From positions 3,348,001 through 3,412,000 of the forward strand of contig OZ245876.1 of assembly GCA_965229445.1 (NCBI GenBank): 64,000 bases of DNA, in the 5' to 3' direction. Shown piece by piece: positions 24,198 to 33,952 of this stretch. Below the pieces are notes generated by a model that searched no databases, was not told the DNA's origin, and was given only the letters and a program-made list of their open reading frames with translations. Source of the stretch: Owenweeksia sp965229445 (GTDB lineage: Bacteria; Bacteroidota; Bacteroidia; Flavobacteriales; Schleiferiaceae). Both the position numbers and the translations under genes were made by a program. Each line of letters opens with the position of its first letter. Position 1 is the stretch's first letter.

Positions 24198-26807
24198 TCA
24201 TTCTTTGATAAAACGATGCGCCTCCGAAAACTCCTTTCCGAAAAGTTTAAGGGTATAAATGCCCCTGTTCAAATCATTAAGTCCTATGGCGTTTTCCCCA
24301 CCATTTAGCTTTCCCGTGATCAGCAGTTTACCACTAGCATCAATCACTCTGTATTCCATTCCGGTTAAATCTATCGAGCTGCTAATGTTCAATTCATCTT
24401 TAGCCGGTATCGGATAAACCTGAATACGCTTAAGTTCATTTTCCACCAGTACCATCGGATCTTGAGTTCCTTGAAATATGGAAATATTATCCAGAAATAA
24501 GTCGTTACCATTGCGGTTTATCCCTTCAAAAACCACCAGGATATCCTGTCCGGCATACCCGCTGATATCTATTGAATCTCTGCGCCAATCACTTCTATCC
24601 TGAGGGATAAACCCCGGGCCACTACCCCCACTGGTATTAAGATCTGGGCCAAACTTCTTATACACTTCCTGCAGCGTAGCGCCACAATCGGTACTTACTA
24701 AAACCTTTAAGGTATCATAAAGGATGTTCACCGGAACGTATTCCTGATAAGCTAAGTCGAACTTAATGCTGACCGGACCGCCGGTAGGAATACTCAACTG
24801 GGGAGTCCACAACTGATCCTTCTGATTGGCTCTTGGCTTATAGTCGAGAAAATTCATGTAGGCGGCTAACTTTTGCGTCCCTCCGTCTGGCACGCGCACT
24901 GTATCCCAGGTCTGGGCGTTGTCAATATTCTTCACATGCCACCGATTGGCCACAATACCTCCTTCAAAATTCTCCATAAAGGGCAATTGCTGTCTGGCTC
25001 GATAATTAAAGCGCAGCATTCTTCTATTATTTATTGGATACTGATCCAGATTGAATGGATCTAGCAATACAATTGCGATCTCATCGTCGCCACTAATGGC
25101 TGCATTCTGAACTGGAATGAAGTATCCTGTTTGAACGCTGAAATCTGGCGGCATACCACCGCCTACTGAAGTGATAGGTGTTATCGGAATGCCGTTGCGC
25201 TCAAGCCGGGTTGAGCGTTGGTAAATTGTGGTGTCGCTGTTGTTTCGAATCACGAAATCTACCTGTACGATACTGTCGCAGCTTAGGCCCTGATGCAGCT
25301 TAAGCTGTACTGAATCGATAGCCAAATCATACTGGATATTGTTTGGGTTAATTGAAGAATATCGTTGACTGAGAGATTGAAAAGCGGCATACACGTCAAT
25401 TATCCCATTGCCATAAGTGTTGTCCTCTCCTGCACTTCCTAAATCAACCGCGGTTTCATACAAGGCATAGAGCAAGGTATCGCCACTCAACTGGGGAAAA
25501 GCTTCTTTCAACAACAATACGGCGCCTGATACATGAGGAGAAGCCATACTCGTGCCAGAAATTGTGTTGTAACCATCCATCCCCCAGGCCGATCTCACGT
25601 TCTGACCGGGAGCAACCACTTCTGGGTGGATATGCAAACTACCGGTACCACCACATTGCGTGGGTCCCCGGGTAGAAAAGTTGCTAATAGGATACGGAAA
25701 GTTGACATTAGCGTTTACGCTCCCCACGGTAAAGGTATTTACCTCGGAAGTATTTATTCTCTGTGGGGAATTCACCCCATTATTATTCGGGCCAGTATTC
25801 CCTCCACTAAAGACATTAGCTATTCCTGCTGCTTCTATGGCGTTCATCAAATCCACAATAAAACCACCACAGTGCACGGTATCAATAATATCGCGCCAAC
25901 GCCAGCTATTGTTTATCACATCCGGCACATCATTGCTGGTACTGGTATCACCATCGGGATTAAGGGCCCACTCAAAACCTTTCACCATTTCTGCCAGCGG
26001 TGGTAAATCCGCCGCGATCGATGCGTTGCCAATGAGATCATTGGCGATCCAATAAGCACCAAATGCTACACCAATAGTATCACCGCTCTGTTCGTTTAAG
26101 CCGGCTATGGTGCCTAAAACATGCGTACCGTGATCTCCCGTTGCTCCGGTAGGCAAGGGATTATAGTACCCATACCAGGCCTGACTCATAGGGGCATAAT
26201 TGGCCAGAAAGCGTCCGCTATATGCGGGATGGCTTGGCCATACTCCCGTATCATAATCATAAGCAATCCCACCTTTGCCTGTGTAACCCATCTTCCACAT
26301 TGGCTCCGCATTTATGGCCGAAAGTCCTGGTTCCATGCCTATTGTGCTTGAGGACTCCACCGTGCCGATAAGCTCCGGTTCTATTAATTCCCACTTTTCA
26401 TTGGCAAGATCGATGTAGTTTACTTCTGGCAGTGCATAGAGTTTATAAATCAGGGCTGGCCTGGCTTCAAGAATCATCATATTGACGATATAAAACGACT
26501 CAACATTTCTAAAGGCTGACTGATCACATAGCTCTAATAGCTTCTTAGCTGATGTTTGGGATCTTGCTGCCTCTTTCATCAAGCTTCTGTTTACCAGCTG
26601 GGGCCAACGATCTACCGGAATACCTTTCATTTGCCACTTCCCTCTCTCTTCCAGAATTGAGGTGTTTGATTCAAAAAGCACCTTCACCCTGATAAATTCC
26701 TTGTCACCCTGGCTCATCATTTCTTTCAAGGGAGCCGAAATTTGTGCCATCATACCTAAGGAAACCGATACAATCAGCAAGCTTAATTTTAATCTTTTCA
26801 TCATCAT
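24198..26807 (-). CDS. Secreted S8 (subtilisin-like) peptidase with T9SS sorting domain
   Basis: 869 residues. A signal peptide ends near residue 22, and a prodomain runs to about 165. The S8 catalytic triad is Asp186 (YDTGV), His226 (DHGTHVLG) and Ser420 (SGTSMASP), with oxyanion Asn337 (SGGNTG). Beta-sandwich/jelly-roll regions follow (about 490-780). The last roughly 80 residues form a type-A T9SS sorting domain (YPIPAKDELNISS ... GIYTLKLF). It is therefore a secreted, surface-attached or released protease. It starts 12 bases downstream of the sterol-desaturase-like gene, so the two are probably co-transcribed. Confidence 0.93.
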   Translation of the reverse strand: MMMKRLKLSLLIVSVSLGMMAQISAPLKEMMSQGDKEFIRVKVLFESNTSILEERGKWQMKGIPVDRWPQLVNRSLMKEAARSQTSAKKLLELCDQSAFRNVESFYIVNMMILEARPALIYKLYALPEVNYIDLANEKWELIEPELIGTVESSSTIGMEPGLSAINAEPMWKMGYTGKGGIAYDYDTGVWPSHPAYSGRFLANYAPMSQAWYGYYNPLPTGATGDHGTHVLGTIAGLNEQSGDTIGVAFGAYWIANDLIGNASIAADLPPLAEMVKGFEWALNPDGDTSTSNDVPDVINNSWRWRDIIDTVHCGGFIVDLMNAIEAAGIANVFSGGNTGPNNNGVNSPQRINTSEVNTFTVGSVNANVNFPYPISNFSTRGPTQCGGTGSLHIHPEVVAPGQNVRSAWGMDGYNTISGTSMASPHVSGAVLLLKEAFPQLSGDTLLYALYETAVDLGSAGEDNTYGNGIIDVYAAFQSLSQRYSSINPNNIQYDLAIDSVQLKLHQGLSCDSIVQVDFVIRNNSDTTIYQRSTRLERNGIPITPITSVGGGMPPDFSVQTGYFIPVQNAAISGDDEIAIVLLDPFNLDQYPINNRRMLRFNYRARQQLPFMENFEGGIVANRWHVKNIDNAQTWDTVRVPDGGTQKLAAYMNFLDYKPRANQKDQLWTPQLSIPTGGPVSIKFDLAYQEYVPVNILYDTLKVLVSTDCGATLQEVYKKFGPDLNTSGGSGPGFIPQDRSDWRRDSIDISGYAGQDILVVFEGINRNGNDLFLDNISIFQGTQDPMVLVENELKRIQVYPIPAKDELNISSSIDLTGMEYRVIDASGKLLITGKLNGGENAIGLNDLNRGIYTLKLFGKEFSEAHRFIKE

Positions 26808-26819
26808 TTATGAATGTTT

Positions 26820-27680
26820 TCAGGATTCAAACTCTCTTCTTATCTCAGCGCTGGTTTTTCTGCTGCCATCGTGGCTCCAGCCCGGTGGGCCAAATAAGTA
26901 TTGAAAGCTATATTTGGGATAGGACCAGATGTCTTTGAATATGCTTCCCCATTCGTGAGTTGCAATGACCAGGGGGTTAAAGGTGCGGATATTCTTCGTT
27001 AATCCATACTTAGGCGGCACTTCTTCTTTTTTGAAAGTGCCAAACATTCTGTCCCATATGATGAGTATACCAGCATGGTTCCGATCTAAATATTGGGGCA
27101 TATTGCTGTGATGCACCCTGTGGTGAGATGGGGTATTAAACAGAAATTCATACCATGATGGCAACCGATTGATTACCTCGGTGTGAATCCAAAATTGATA
27201 GAGTAAACTGACACTCTGCAGAAAGACAATCATTATAGGTTCAAAACCCAAAAGAGGCATCCACAGCCAGAACAAAAAGGTACCCGTAAAATTACCCGTC
27301 CATGTTTGACGGAGGGCAGTACTCAAATTATAAAACTGAGAAGAGTGATGTACCACGTGACTCGCCCAAAAAAAGCGGATCTTATGACTGCATCTGTGGA
27401 ACCAATAATAACTAAAATCATCCCCAAAAAAAGCCAATATCCACACCCACCATTGAAACTGAAGATCAAGAAGCGCATATTGATGGACAAAACTAAATGC
27501 GGCAAATACAATCACCTTACTTACGATACCGGTAATCACGTTGCCTATTCCCATGGCAATGCTGCTCAGAGCATCCTTGCTTTCATACAGCGATCTCTTT
27601 TGAATAGCAGAAATAAGTATCTCCAACAAAATGAAGATTACAAAAAATGGAATTGCCCAGTGAATAAGGTTTGGAAACAT
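26820..27680 (-). CDS. Sterol desaturase / fatty acid hydroxylase family protein
   Basis: 286 residues with four or so membrane helices. The diiron His boxes are complete: HRCSH, HVVHH and HRVHH, with further His in HSNMPQYLDRNH. Members hydroxylate or desaturate lipids or sterol-like compounds in the membrane. Nothing nearby names the substrate; neighbours are a secreted protease and MarC. A weak -7-like box (one mismatch) lies just upstream. Confidence 0.88.
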   Translation of the reverse strand: MFPNLIHWAIPFFVIFILLEILISAIQKRSLYESKDALSSIAMGIGNVITGIVSKVIVFAAFSFVHQYALLDLQFQWWVWILAFFGDDFSYYWFHRCSHKIRFFWASHVVHHSSQFYNLSTALRQTWTGNFTGTFLFWLWMPLLGFEPIMIVFLQSVSLLYQFWIHTEVINRLPSWYEFLFNTPSHHRVHHSNMPQYLDRNHAGILIIWDRMFGTFKKEEVPPKYGLTKNIRTFNPLVIATHEWGSIFKDIWSYPKYSFQYLFGPPGWSHDGSRKTSAEIRREFES

Positions 27681-27724
27681 CAGAAACGAAAAATACTAAA
27701 GAAATAGGATTGTGAGTCTTAAAA

Positions 27725-27758
27725 CTTTAGGTAGAGTCTATAAAGGCCAGTAGCTTTG
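27725..27758 (+). promoter_or_regulatory. Promoter of the marC-like gene
   Basis: TTTA (27726-27729) and TAGCTTTG (27751-27758) are separated by 21 bases. The box ends 7 bases before the ATG at 27766, predicting a leader of about four bases. Confidence 0.5.
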
Positions 27759-27765
27759 CAAAAAA

Positions 27766-28401
27766 ATGCCCCCTGTGGAAATACTAAAGGAAATTTTAAG
27801 TCATAGCATCTCTATTTTCACCATAATGAACCCCTTGGCCGCAGGGGCAATTATGCTAACCCTTTGCGATGAGGGAGTCACTCACAGAGAAATAAGAAAT
27901 GTGGCGATAGGTTCTAGCAAAGCCATTTTTATTTCCATGTTGATACTGTTTGCCGGAGGGGTTTACATATTTAACTTTTTTGGGATCTCACCCGATGGTC
28001 TAAGAATCTTTGGTGGAATTATTCTATTAACCATGGGCTACAATATGGTGCAGGGCCATGGCAAGCGAGTAAATCACCTTCCCAGGGAACACGAAGCCGC
28101 AAAAAAGCGGGAAGACATTAGTATTGTGCCTTTAGCCATTCCGATTATGGTAGGACCAGGGCTAGCTACCACCTTAATTTCGATGAGTATTGGGGTAAAT
28201 CGATGGGAGGACTACCTGGTTGGATTTCTTTCAATATTAATAAGTTCTCTGGCAACTTTGGTAATTCTTATAAGAATGCCCTACATTAGAAAAAGACTCG
28301 GTGAAAATGGTTTGAAAGTATTTAACCGTCTTATGGGTCTCATTGTTGGATCATTGGCCGTGCAAATGATTCTAAATGGCGTTCAGGGTCTCATTAACTA
28401 A
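27766..28401 (+). CDS. MarC-family integral membrane protein
   Basis: 211 residues with six hydrophobic segments. Family blocks include FTIMNPLAAGAIMLTLC near the N-terminus, a conserved central GGIILLTMGYNMVQG and PLAIPIMVGPGLATTLI. Despite the name, a role in antibiotic resistance is not supported for the family, and its function is unknown. It ends 12 bases before rmuC and is probably co-transcribed with it. Confidence 0.9.
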   Translation: MPPVEILKEILSHSISIFTIMNPLAAGAIMLTLCDEGVTHREIRNVAIGSSKAIFISMLILFAGGVYIFNFFGISPDGLRIFGGIILLTMGYNMVQGHGKRVNHLPREHEAAKKREDISIVPLAIPIMVGPGLATTLISMSIGVNRWEDYLVGFLSILISSLATLVILIRMPYIRKRLGENGLKVFNRLMGLIVGSLAVQMILNGVQGLIN

Positions 28402-28413
28402 CAATATTATTCA

Positions 28414-29745
28414 TTGGCTACATCAATTGTGCTTATAACCGTCTTGCTCGCATTATTATTCGGGGGAGCGCTTTCATGGATCCTTTTAGGCATTAGAAAT
28501 CGGAAAAAATCGGTTAAACTTGATCAGCAGGTGGCGCGGATGACTAGTGAAGTAAGTCAGTTAAGATTTGAACGAGACCGGGCGATTGAGGAAAAAACCC
28601 TACAGAAAACTCAATTGGAATCCTACCAACAAGAAGTTATTCTGCTCAATAGACAGCTCGCAGAATCGCAAACCTCTAACAGAGATTTAGAGCGCAGATT
28701 AGGGGAACAAAAAGAGGAACTGGAGAAATTAAATGACAAGCTAAAAACAGAATTTCAAAACCTGGCCAACAAGATTTTTGAAGAAAAATCTCAAAAGTTT
28801 ACCGATCAGAATAAGAAAAAGCTTGATGAAGTTCTAAATCCCTTACGAGACAGGATATTGGAATTTCAAAAAAAGGTTGAGGACACGCATACCGCGGGTG
28901 AAAAACGCGGAGCTGCTTTGGGTGAGCAGTTAAAACACTTACGTGAGCTAAATCAGCAAATTACCACCGAGGCCAAAAGTTTAACTATGGCGCTAAGAGG
29001 TGACAGCAAAGCTCAGGGAAATTGGGGTGAAATGCAGCTTGAATCAATTCTGCAAAAAGCAGGCCTACAAAAAGATATTCATTACACTCGTGAAGATAAT
29101 TTTAAAACGGAAGAGGGTAAAAATCAACGGCTGGATTTTATTATAAACCTTCCAGATGGCAAGCACCTGATCCTGGACTCCAAAGTATCCTTAAGTGCCT
29201 ACAGCCGATATTTCGATACGGAAGATGAGAATGAGAAGCAGCAACACGTAAAAAATCATATGGCTAGCTTGTATGCGCATATGAAGCAATTGGGTGAGAA
29301 AAATTATCAGAACCTCTATGGCATCAACCCGCCAGATTATGTAATGATGTTCATTGCAAACGAGCCAGCGTTAACCATAGCCTTAAGTGAAGATCGAGGT
29401 ATTTTTGACAAGGCCCTGGAGAAGAATCTGGTCATAGTAACCCCCAGCACATTAATGGCTACCCTGCGAACTGTAGCTATGATTTGGAGTCAGGACCTGC
29501 AAAACAAGAATGCCGAAGAAATCGCCAGGCAGGCTGGAGCACTCTACGACAAGTTTGTCAATTTTACGGATGATCTTACCAAGATTGGCAACCAACTTCA
29601 AACCGTATCCAATACCTACACGGAGTCCATGAAAAAACTCGTTGAAGGACGTGGAAACCTGGTAAGACGAGCCGAGCAACTAAGGGAATTGGGGGCAAAA
29701 ACGACAAAGGCTCAAAACACCAAATTCCTTGATCGGGCAGACTAA
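28414..29745 (+). CDS. rmuC: DNA recombination protein RmuC
   Basis: 443 residues from a TTG start (28414-28416), 12 bases after the previous stop. It has an N-terminal membrane helix (about 3-24), a long coiled coil (about 30-170) and the RmuC nuclease-like domain with RGDSKAQGNWGEMQLESIL, LDFIINLPDGKHLILDSKVSL and VIVTPSTLMATLRTV. The family limits inversions at short repeats in Escherichia coli; the nuclease role is inferred. It converges on a repeat-protein gene with 4 bases between stops. Confidence 0.93.
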   Translation: MATSIVLITVLLALLFGGALSWILLGIRNRKKSVKLDQQVARMTSEVSQLRFERDRAIEEKTLQKTQLESYQQEVILLNRQLAESQTSNRDLERRLGEQKEELEKLNDKLKTEFQNLANKIFEEKSQKFTDQNKKKLDEVLNPLRDRILEFQKKVEDTHTAGEKRGAALGEQLKHLRELNQQITTEAKSLTMALRGDSKAQGNWGEMQLESILQKAGLQKDIHYTREDNFKTEEGKNQRLDFIINLPDGKHLILDSKVSLSAYSRYFDTEDENEKQQHVKNHMASLYAHMKQLGEKNYQNLYGINPPDYVMMFIANEPALTIALSEDRGIFDKALEKNLVIVTPSTLMATLRTVAMIWSQDLQNKNAEEIARQAGALYDKFVNFTDDLTKIGNQLQTVSNTYTESMKKLVEGRGNLVRRAEQLRELGAKTTKAQNTKFLDRAD

Positions 29746-29749
29746 GATT

Positions 29750-32050
29750 CTATTTATCTACCTCAACAATTAATGGGTTTTCTTTAGACCAGGTATCAAT
29801 GCGCTCGCCCACTACCTGCCAGCTAATCTTCACATTTGGTTCATTAGTGCGAATGGTGAAGCTGTTTGATGATCTATTTATCTCTTCCCAAACCACGGCT
29901 CTGGCAAAACTTTGCCCTACTACCGTTAACTGATATCTAAAATCAGCATTTAGTTGGGTCATATATTCCGGTAATTCAACTATCGCAAAACCATCCTGAT
30001 CGGTAATGACATTTCCACTGTAGATGTTCACTCGCTCGTTGCTTTCAACGGAGTTGTGATACAGATACTTATTTTCAGGATCCAACGGATGGTCAATTCT
30101 GAAGGCCTTGGCCGGTGCCGTTATGCTTGTAGTCACAAATAAACTGGCAATGGTGGCGCTGGGCACGGATAAGTCTGTAGACACGGTGAGGTCTCCCAGA
30201 ATATCTACCTCTCCGCCAAATACGGCTGCTTTATCTGTGATTCCAGGAGTGGTTACCCGCAGGGCGGCATGCAATGCACTAATGGCATTGGTAGAAATCA
30301 AAACTGCTTCGGTACTAGTGGTAGTGGCTAATTGAGAATCAAAATGTGCGGCCGCGGCATCAGCAAATATTTCAACAGATAAAGCATCTGCAGATAGTAC
30401 ACCTGAAGTGGAATTAATATGTAGCGCATGACCTGTTCCTGCATTTTCTATATCCACTATATTTTCGGTGTTTAAGGGTTCTGTAGCTCTAAAATACCCT
30501 ACCCCTCCCAAGCCCTTGTGCTCAACATAAAGACTTGGTTCGTCGTTAAAATCGATAAGCGATGAATTAATCGTTTGTACGTTTAGTGCGGCTCCCAATC
30601 CATCATTCACGATTTCTACTGTGGGGCTAAAGTTTACCTTGCTTCCAATGGGGTTATCCTCAGTAATAAACACTCCTGCTTTGCCACCTGCTCGGTTGCG
30701 AACCAGCATAGTTTCTGTCATGTTCGCGTCATTATCATCAGTCTCAAAATAGGCCACGGTACCTAAACCTGTATGGGTTCCATAAATGGCGAAATCCGTA
30801 TTTAAGGGATTATAATTGCCTATGTTCAGAGCTTTTGAAAAACCGGCATTGTCTACATTAATACCTATCCCTCCACCATGCATTAGGTTAATCGCGTTAC
30901 CCATACCAACAAAAGTTATTTCGAGAGCATCCTCAGATGTAAATCCACTGGCAATACTTAAAGCATCCCCTGCCCCTTGATTCCCAATTCTCATGCCAGT
31001 TGAATCGCCAAGATTCTCCAGGTTTAGACCAATTCCATCACCATCATTAATTAACTCCATTCCCGAGCCATCCCCCAGATTATGAAGTCTCACGGCACTA
31101 CTATCGCCATCATGGGAAATGTTCACAGACTGGTGAGCCGTAGGTAAATTGGAAATATCCAGACCAATTCCAGTACCGTCATTTTCTATAAGAATAGCCG
31201 GCCCAGAATTCGCATTCTCTATCTTCAATCCTTTTCCAGTACCATCATTATCAATTAACAAACCTTCACCTGTAGCAGTGTTGTGCAGGTATATACCCGA
31301 TCCAAACCCCCCGTGTGCCACCGAAACAGCTCTGCCATTTAAGGAAGAAGTTGCCATAAGGCCTGCCTTTCCTGCAGCGGTAGAATTTAAAATTTCAATA
31401 CCGTGATTGGTTGGATCCGGATCAACTTCCAGGGCGGTATAACCCATGCCCAGGATTTCCACTGCTCCAGTATCTGCAGTAATTATGCGACCCATTCCAG
31501 CACCACCCTGATCATAGGCGGCATCAAGAGTATTTCCTCCAGAATTGGGAGGTAAAAGAATAAACCCCCCGTTGGTTAAAAAGATGGTATCACCCTTTCG
31601 GGAGAGAGTCTGAAACTCATTAGTCGGATCCGCATCGGCATCAACGACACTGTCATTTGCCGTATTCTCTGCATAAAGTGCGTATGGAACACTTTGAAGG
31701 CTACTGATGCCCAGAGAGGTGTAGCTGGAACCTCCATTCGGGTCTAATTCAACCTCCATATCGAAACTATCTGCTCCCCAGTCAATAGTAGAGAATGAAC
31801 CAGAAACCAGGCTTCCAGCTCCTATCGACAGGCTTACGAGACCACGACTATTGGTAGTTACTGAATGCGTTTCGGTGAATACGCTTACTCCTGATCCATC
31901 AAGGATTGAGATTCGAAAGCTAACATTGCTATTGGCTAAGAGGTTTCCGGAGCCATCCCGCACTACGGCCTGGTATTTAAACATCTGAGGTGTCTGAGCC
32001 AACATTAATCCTGATAGAACCAGGATGAAAAGGGTAAATATTGATTTCAT
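29750..32050 (-). CDS. Large secreted repeat protein, beta-helix-like
   Basis: About 766 residues. The signal peptide is at residues 1-18 (ending LMLAQ). The N-terminal domain contains PQMFKYQAVVRDGSGN and SVPYALYAENT, a common start in exported Bacteroidota proteins. Between about 190 and 560 there are many degenerate repeats of roughly 19 residues (for example IENDGTGIGLDISN, INDGDGIGLNLEN), which suggest a beta-helix or beta-roll stalk. The C-terminal domain is fibre-tip-like, with no T9SS tail. The start ATG at 32048-32050 is chosen for its signal peptide. It follows a T9SS-tailed gene by one base, so the pair is one operon. Confidence 0.78.
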   Translation of the reverse strand: MKSIFTLFILVLSGLMLAQTPQMFKYQAVVRDGSGNLLANSNVSFRISILDGSGVSVFTETHSVTTNSRGLVSLSIGAGSLVSGSFSTIDWGADSFDMEVELDPNGGSSYTSLGISSLQSVPYALYAENTANDSVVDADADPTNEFQTLSRKGDTIFLTNGGFILLPPNSGGNTLDAAYDQGGAGMGRIITADTGAVEILGMGYTALEVDPDPTNHGIEILNSTAAGKAGLMATSSLNGRAVSVAHGGFGSGIYLHNTATGEGLLIDNDGTGKGLKIENANSGPAILIENDGTGIGLDISNLPTAHQSVNISHDGDSSAVRLHNLGDGSGMELINDGDGIGLNLENLGDSTGMRIGNQGAGDALSIASGFTSEDALEITFVGMGNAINLMHGGGIGINVDNAGFSKALNIGNYNPLNTDFAIYGTHTGLGTVAYFETDDNDANMTETMLVRNRAGGKAGVFITEDNPIGSKVNFSPTVEIVNDGLGAALNVQTINSSLIDFNDEPSLYVEHKGLGGVGYFRATEPLNTENIVDIENAGTGHALHINSTSGVLSADALSVEIFADAAAAHFDSQLATTTSTEAVLISTNAISALHAALRVTTPGITDKAAVFGGEVDILGDLTVSTDLSVPSATIASLFVTTSITAPAKAFRIDHPLDPENKYLYHNSVESNERVNIYSGNVITDQDGFAIVELPEYMTQLNADFRYQLTVVGQSFARAVVWEEINRSSNSFTIRTNEPNVKISWQVVGERIDTWSKENPLIVEVDK

Positions 32051-32051
32051 T

Positions 32052-32537
32052 TTACTGGGCTTTAATGATAGGATATATGGATTGATGATCGTCACTGTTA
32101 ATTTGCAAGAGGTAGGAACCTTTAGGAAGATCGGACCAGGTGAATTGTATGGATTGCTGGCTCAGTATTCTAGTGTATTTCAATACCTTACCATCAGGTT
32201 GAAGCAACACAATACTTGTGGTCCCGCTTGGAATTTGTTCGATGCTAATTTTATCTACGAAGGGATTTGGAAAAAGTATGGGTGTTGCAGGATCTTCATT
32301 CTCGGTAATATTAATCACATCTGCCAACGCCTGTTGAAATCCCTGATCAAGCTGCGTTTGAGCCACAGAGAATGTTTCAGCCATCACTTCACCAAGAGTG
32401 TAGGCTACCTGAAAATTAGCATTCTGAAAGTACTCACCGGAAGTAGAGATTACATCCCGTTCCAGGGATTGAGCTTGTGCCGAAGCTGAAAAAACGAGAA
32501 TAAAGCTTGTAGTAAAAATCTGATGGAAGGCTCTCAT
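32052..32537 (-). CDS. Small secreted protein with T9SS sorting domain
   Basis: About 161 residues: signal peptide (1-22, ending AQAQ), a short middle with YTLGEVMAETF, then a type-A T9SS sorting domain (ILFPNPFVDKISI ... LPKGSYLLQI) taking up roughly half the protein. It stops one base before the start of the repeat-protein gene (TAA-A-ATG). It may be the anchor or companion subunit of that fibre-like protein; this is inferred from position only. Confidence 0.8.
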   Translation of the reverse strand: MRAFHQIFTTSFILVFSASAQAQSLERDVISTSGEYFQNANFQVAYTLGEVMAETFSVAQTQLDQGFQQALADVINITENEDPATPILFPNPFVDKISIEQIPSGTTSIVLLQPDGKVLKYTRILSQQSIQFTWSDLPKGSYLLQINSDDHQSIYPIIKAQ

Positions 32538-32600
32538 ATCTGATAATATTCTTATCAAGATACGGATTTTGAGGGGTTTAAGCCATTAAGTGGTTATATT

Positions 32601-33872
32601 TTAACGCTTATAAACTCGCATCTGGTAGCCTGATCTTGGATCGCGAAGGAGGTATATTCCGGCAGGTAAAAATCCAATATTAAGGGATCTTCCATCCAAA
32701 CTTAGGCGCAAAACCTTTCCATCTACACTTATTATCTCCAGCTCATCGCCCCATTTGTCAGAGAGATGAATAATTCCTTTGGTAGGGTTAGGATAAGCCT
32801 GCAGAGACTCCTCCAGCGCAACTTCTTCCTGATCTATCTGATTACAGACCAGGTTCATAATTAATTCCCATAACTCGACGTCAAAAGACGAAAGTGCCGG
32901 CAAGGAGGAGTATGCTGCATCACCTTGGCGCACCACCACCAAGTCCAAAGATGGCACCACATAAATGCGCTGATCATTCTTTCCGGCCGCCATGTATAAA
33001 TCCGATGGGGCTGTAGGGATTATCTCACCCGGGAAAACAATGTCAAATCCCGGCTGCTTAAAACTAGTTCCTCCGTTTAACCACCATAGATAACCATAGG
33101 CCTCATTCAGATTTTGAGATTTCGTAACCATGTCTCTGAAGTAAGAGGTATCACTTAGAACATTTTTGTTGTTCCACTTTCCTTCGTTTAAACAAAGTAT
33201 TCCAAACCGAGCCATATCCCGAGCTCTGCTGAAAAACACATAATTAAACCAAAGACCTGCTATCCCGGTGGTATTGGTTAGAGACTGAAGGGTATATAGA
33301 TTTAGGTTAGTCCCCGAAGCTGCCTCCAGCACATCTTGGGTTAAGCGATAAGGAGCATTATAGTAGTACCAATGAGTTCCTGCGTCATGCAGGAAATCGA
33401 GGCAGGTATCTGTCAAACAATTTTGATTAGGCGCATTGTGATCCAAACCCGAGGTCATGCTCAGCTGATGTCTTATTTCTATCAGATCCTCCTTTGCTCG
33501 GGGTGCGGAAGTCCAGCCCGTATCCAGATATTGAGATGTTTTATCGGTAATACTCAATAAGCCATCTTCCTGGGCTATGCCAATTAAGAAGGCCATCAAA
33601 CTCTTACCGGCTGAAGCCCAATACCAGATACTATCCAGGCCAAAACCATTCATGTATTCCTCCACCACTATTCTTCCCTTATGAAGAATGAGAAATGCCT
33701 TAGAATTGCGCGATTCCAAATATTTAACAAGCGTATCCTGCTCCGAAGTACACCATCCTATTGATGCTGCAGATACTGTGTCCCATTGATTTCCAGTGGT
33801 GGGCGGAAAATATACTTGTCCTGATAGTGATAGTCCAAGAAACAGCGCAAATATTGATAGACTTAGCTTCAT
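32601..33872 (-). CDS. Secreted serine hydrolase (class C beta-lactamase fold) with T9SS domain
   Basis: About 423 residues. Signal peptide 1-18, then a serine-hydrolase fold with the S-x-x-K motif SAGK (residues 87-90), a Tyr-bearing YNAPYRL block and a late GDAA block. A T9SS type-A domain ends the protein (AYPNPTKGIIHLS ... GIYLLRD). Substrates of this broad family include esters and D-amino-acid peptides; which applies here is unknown. A paralogue without a T9SS tail lies at 59091-60221. The ATG at 33870-33872 is preferred for the signal peptide. Confidence 0.87.
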   Translation of the reverse strand: MKLSLSIFALFLGLSLSGQVYFPPTTGNQWDTVSAASIGWCTSEQDTLVKYLESRNSKAFLILHKGRIVVEEYMNGFGLDSIWYWASAGKSLMAFLIGIAQEDGLLSITDKTSQYLDTGWTSAPRAKEDLIEIRHQLSMTSGLDHNAPNQNCLTDTCLDFLHDAGTHWYYYNAPYRLTQDVLEAASGTNLNLYTLQSLTNTTGIAGLWFNYVFFSRARDMARFGILCLNEGKWNNKNVLSDTSYFRDMVTKSQNLNEAYGYLWWLNGGTSFKQPGFDIVFPGEIIPTAPSDLYMAAGKNDQRIYVVPSLDLVVVRQGDAAYSSLPALSSFDVELWELIMNLVCNQIDQEEVALEESLQAYPNPTKGIIHLSDKWGDELEIISVDGKVLRLSLDGRSLNIGFLPAGIYLLRDPRSGYQMRVYKR

Positions 33873-33952
33873 GTAATGCATTTACTATTAGACTGGAAAT
33901 GAGGAAAAGTTTAATGGCCATGGCTAATCCATGAAGTACTCCATGCTTATTG

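Noticed and set aside
25533..26055. Long plus-strand frames inside the S8 peptidase gene
   Set aside because: Antisense of a well-supported gene with intact catalytic triad; no start signals.
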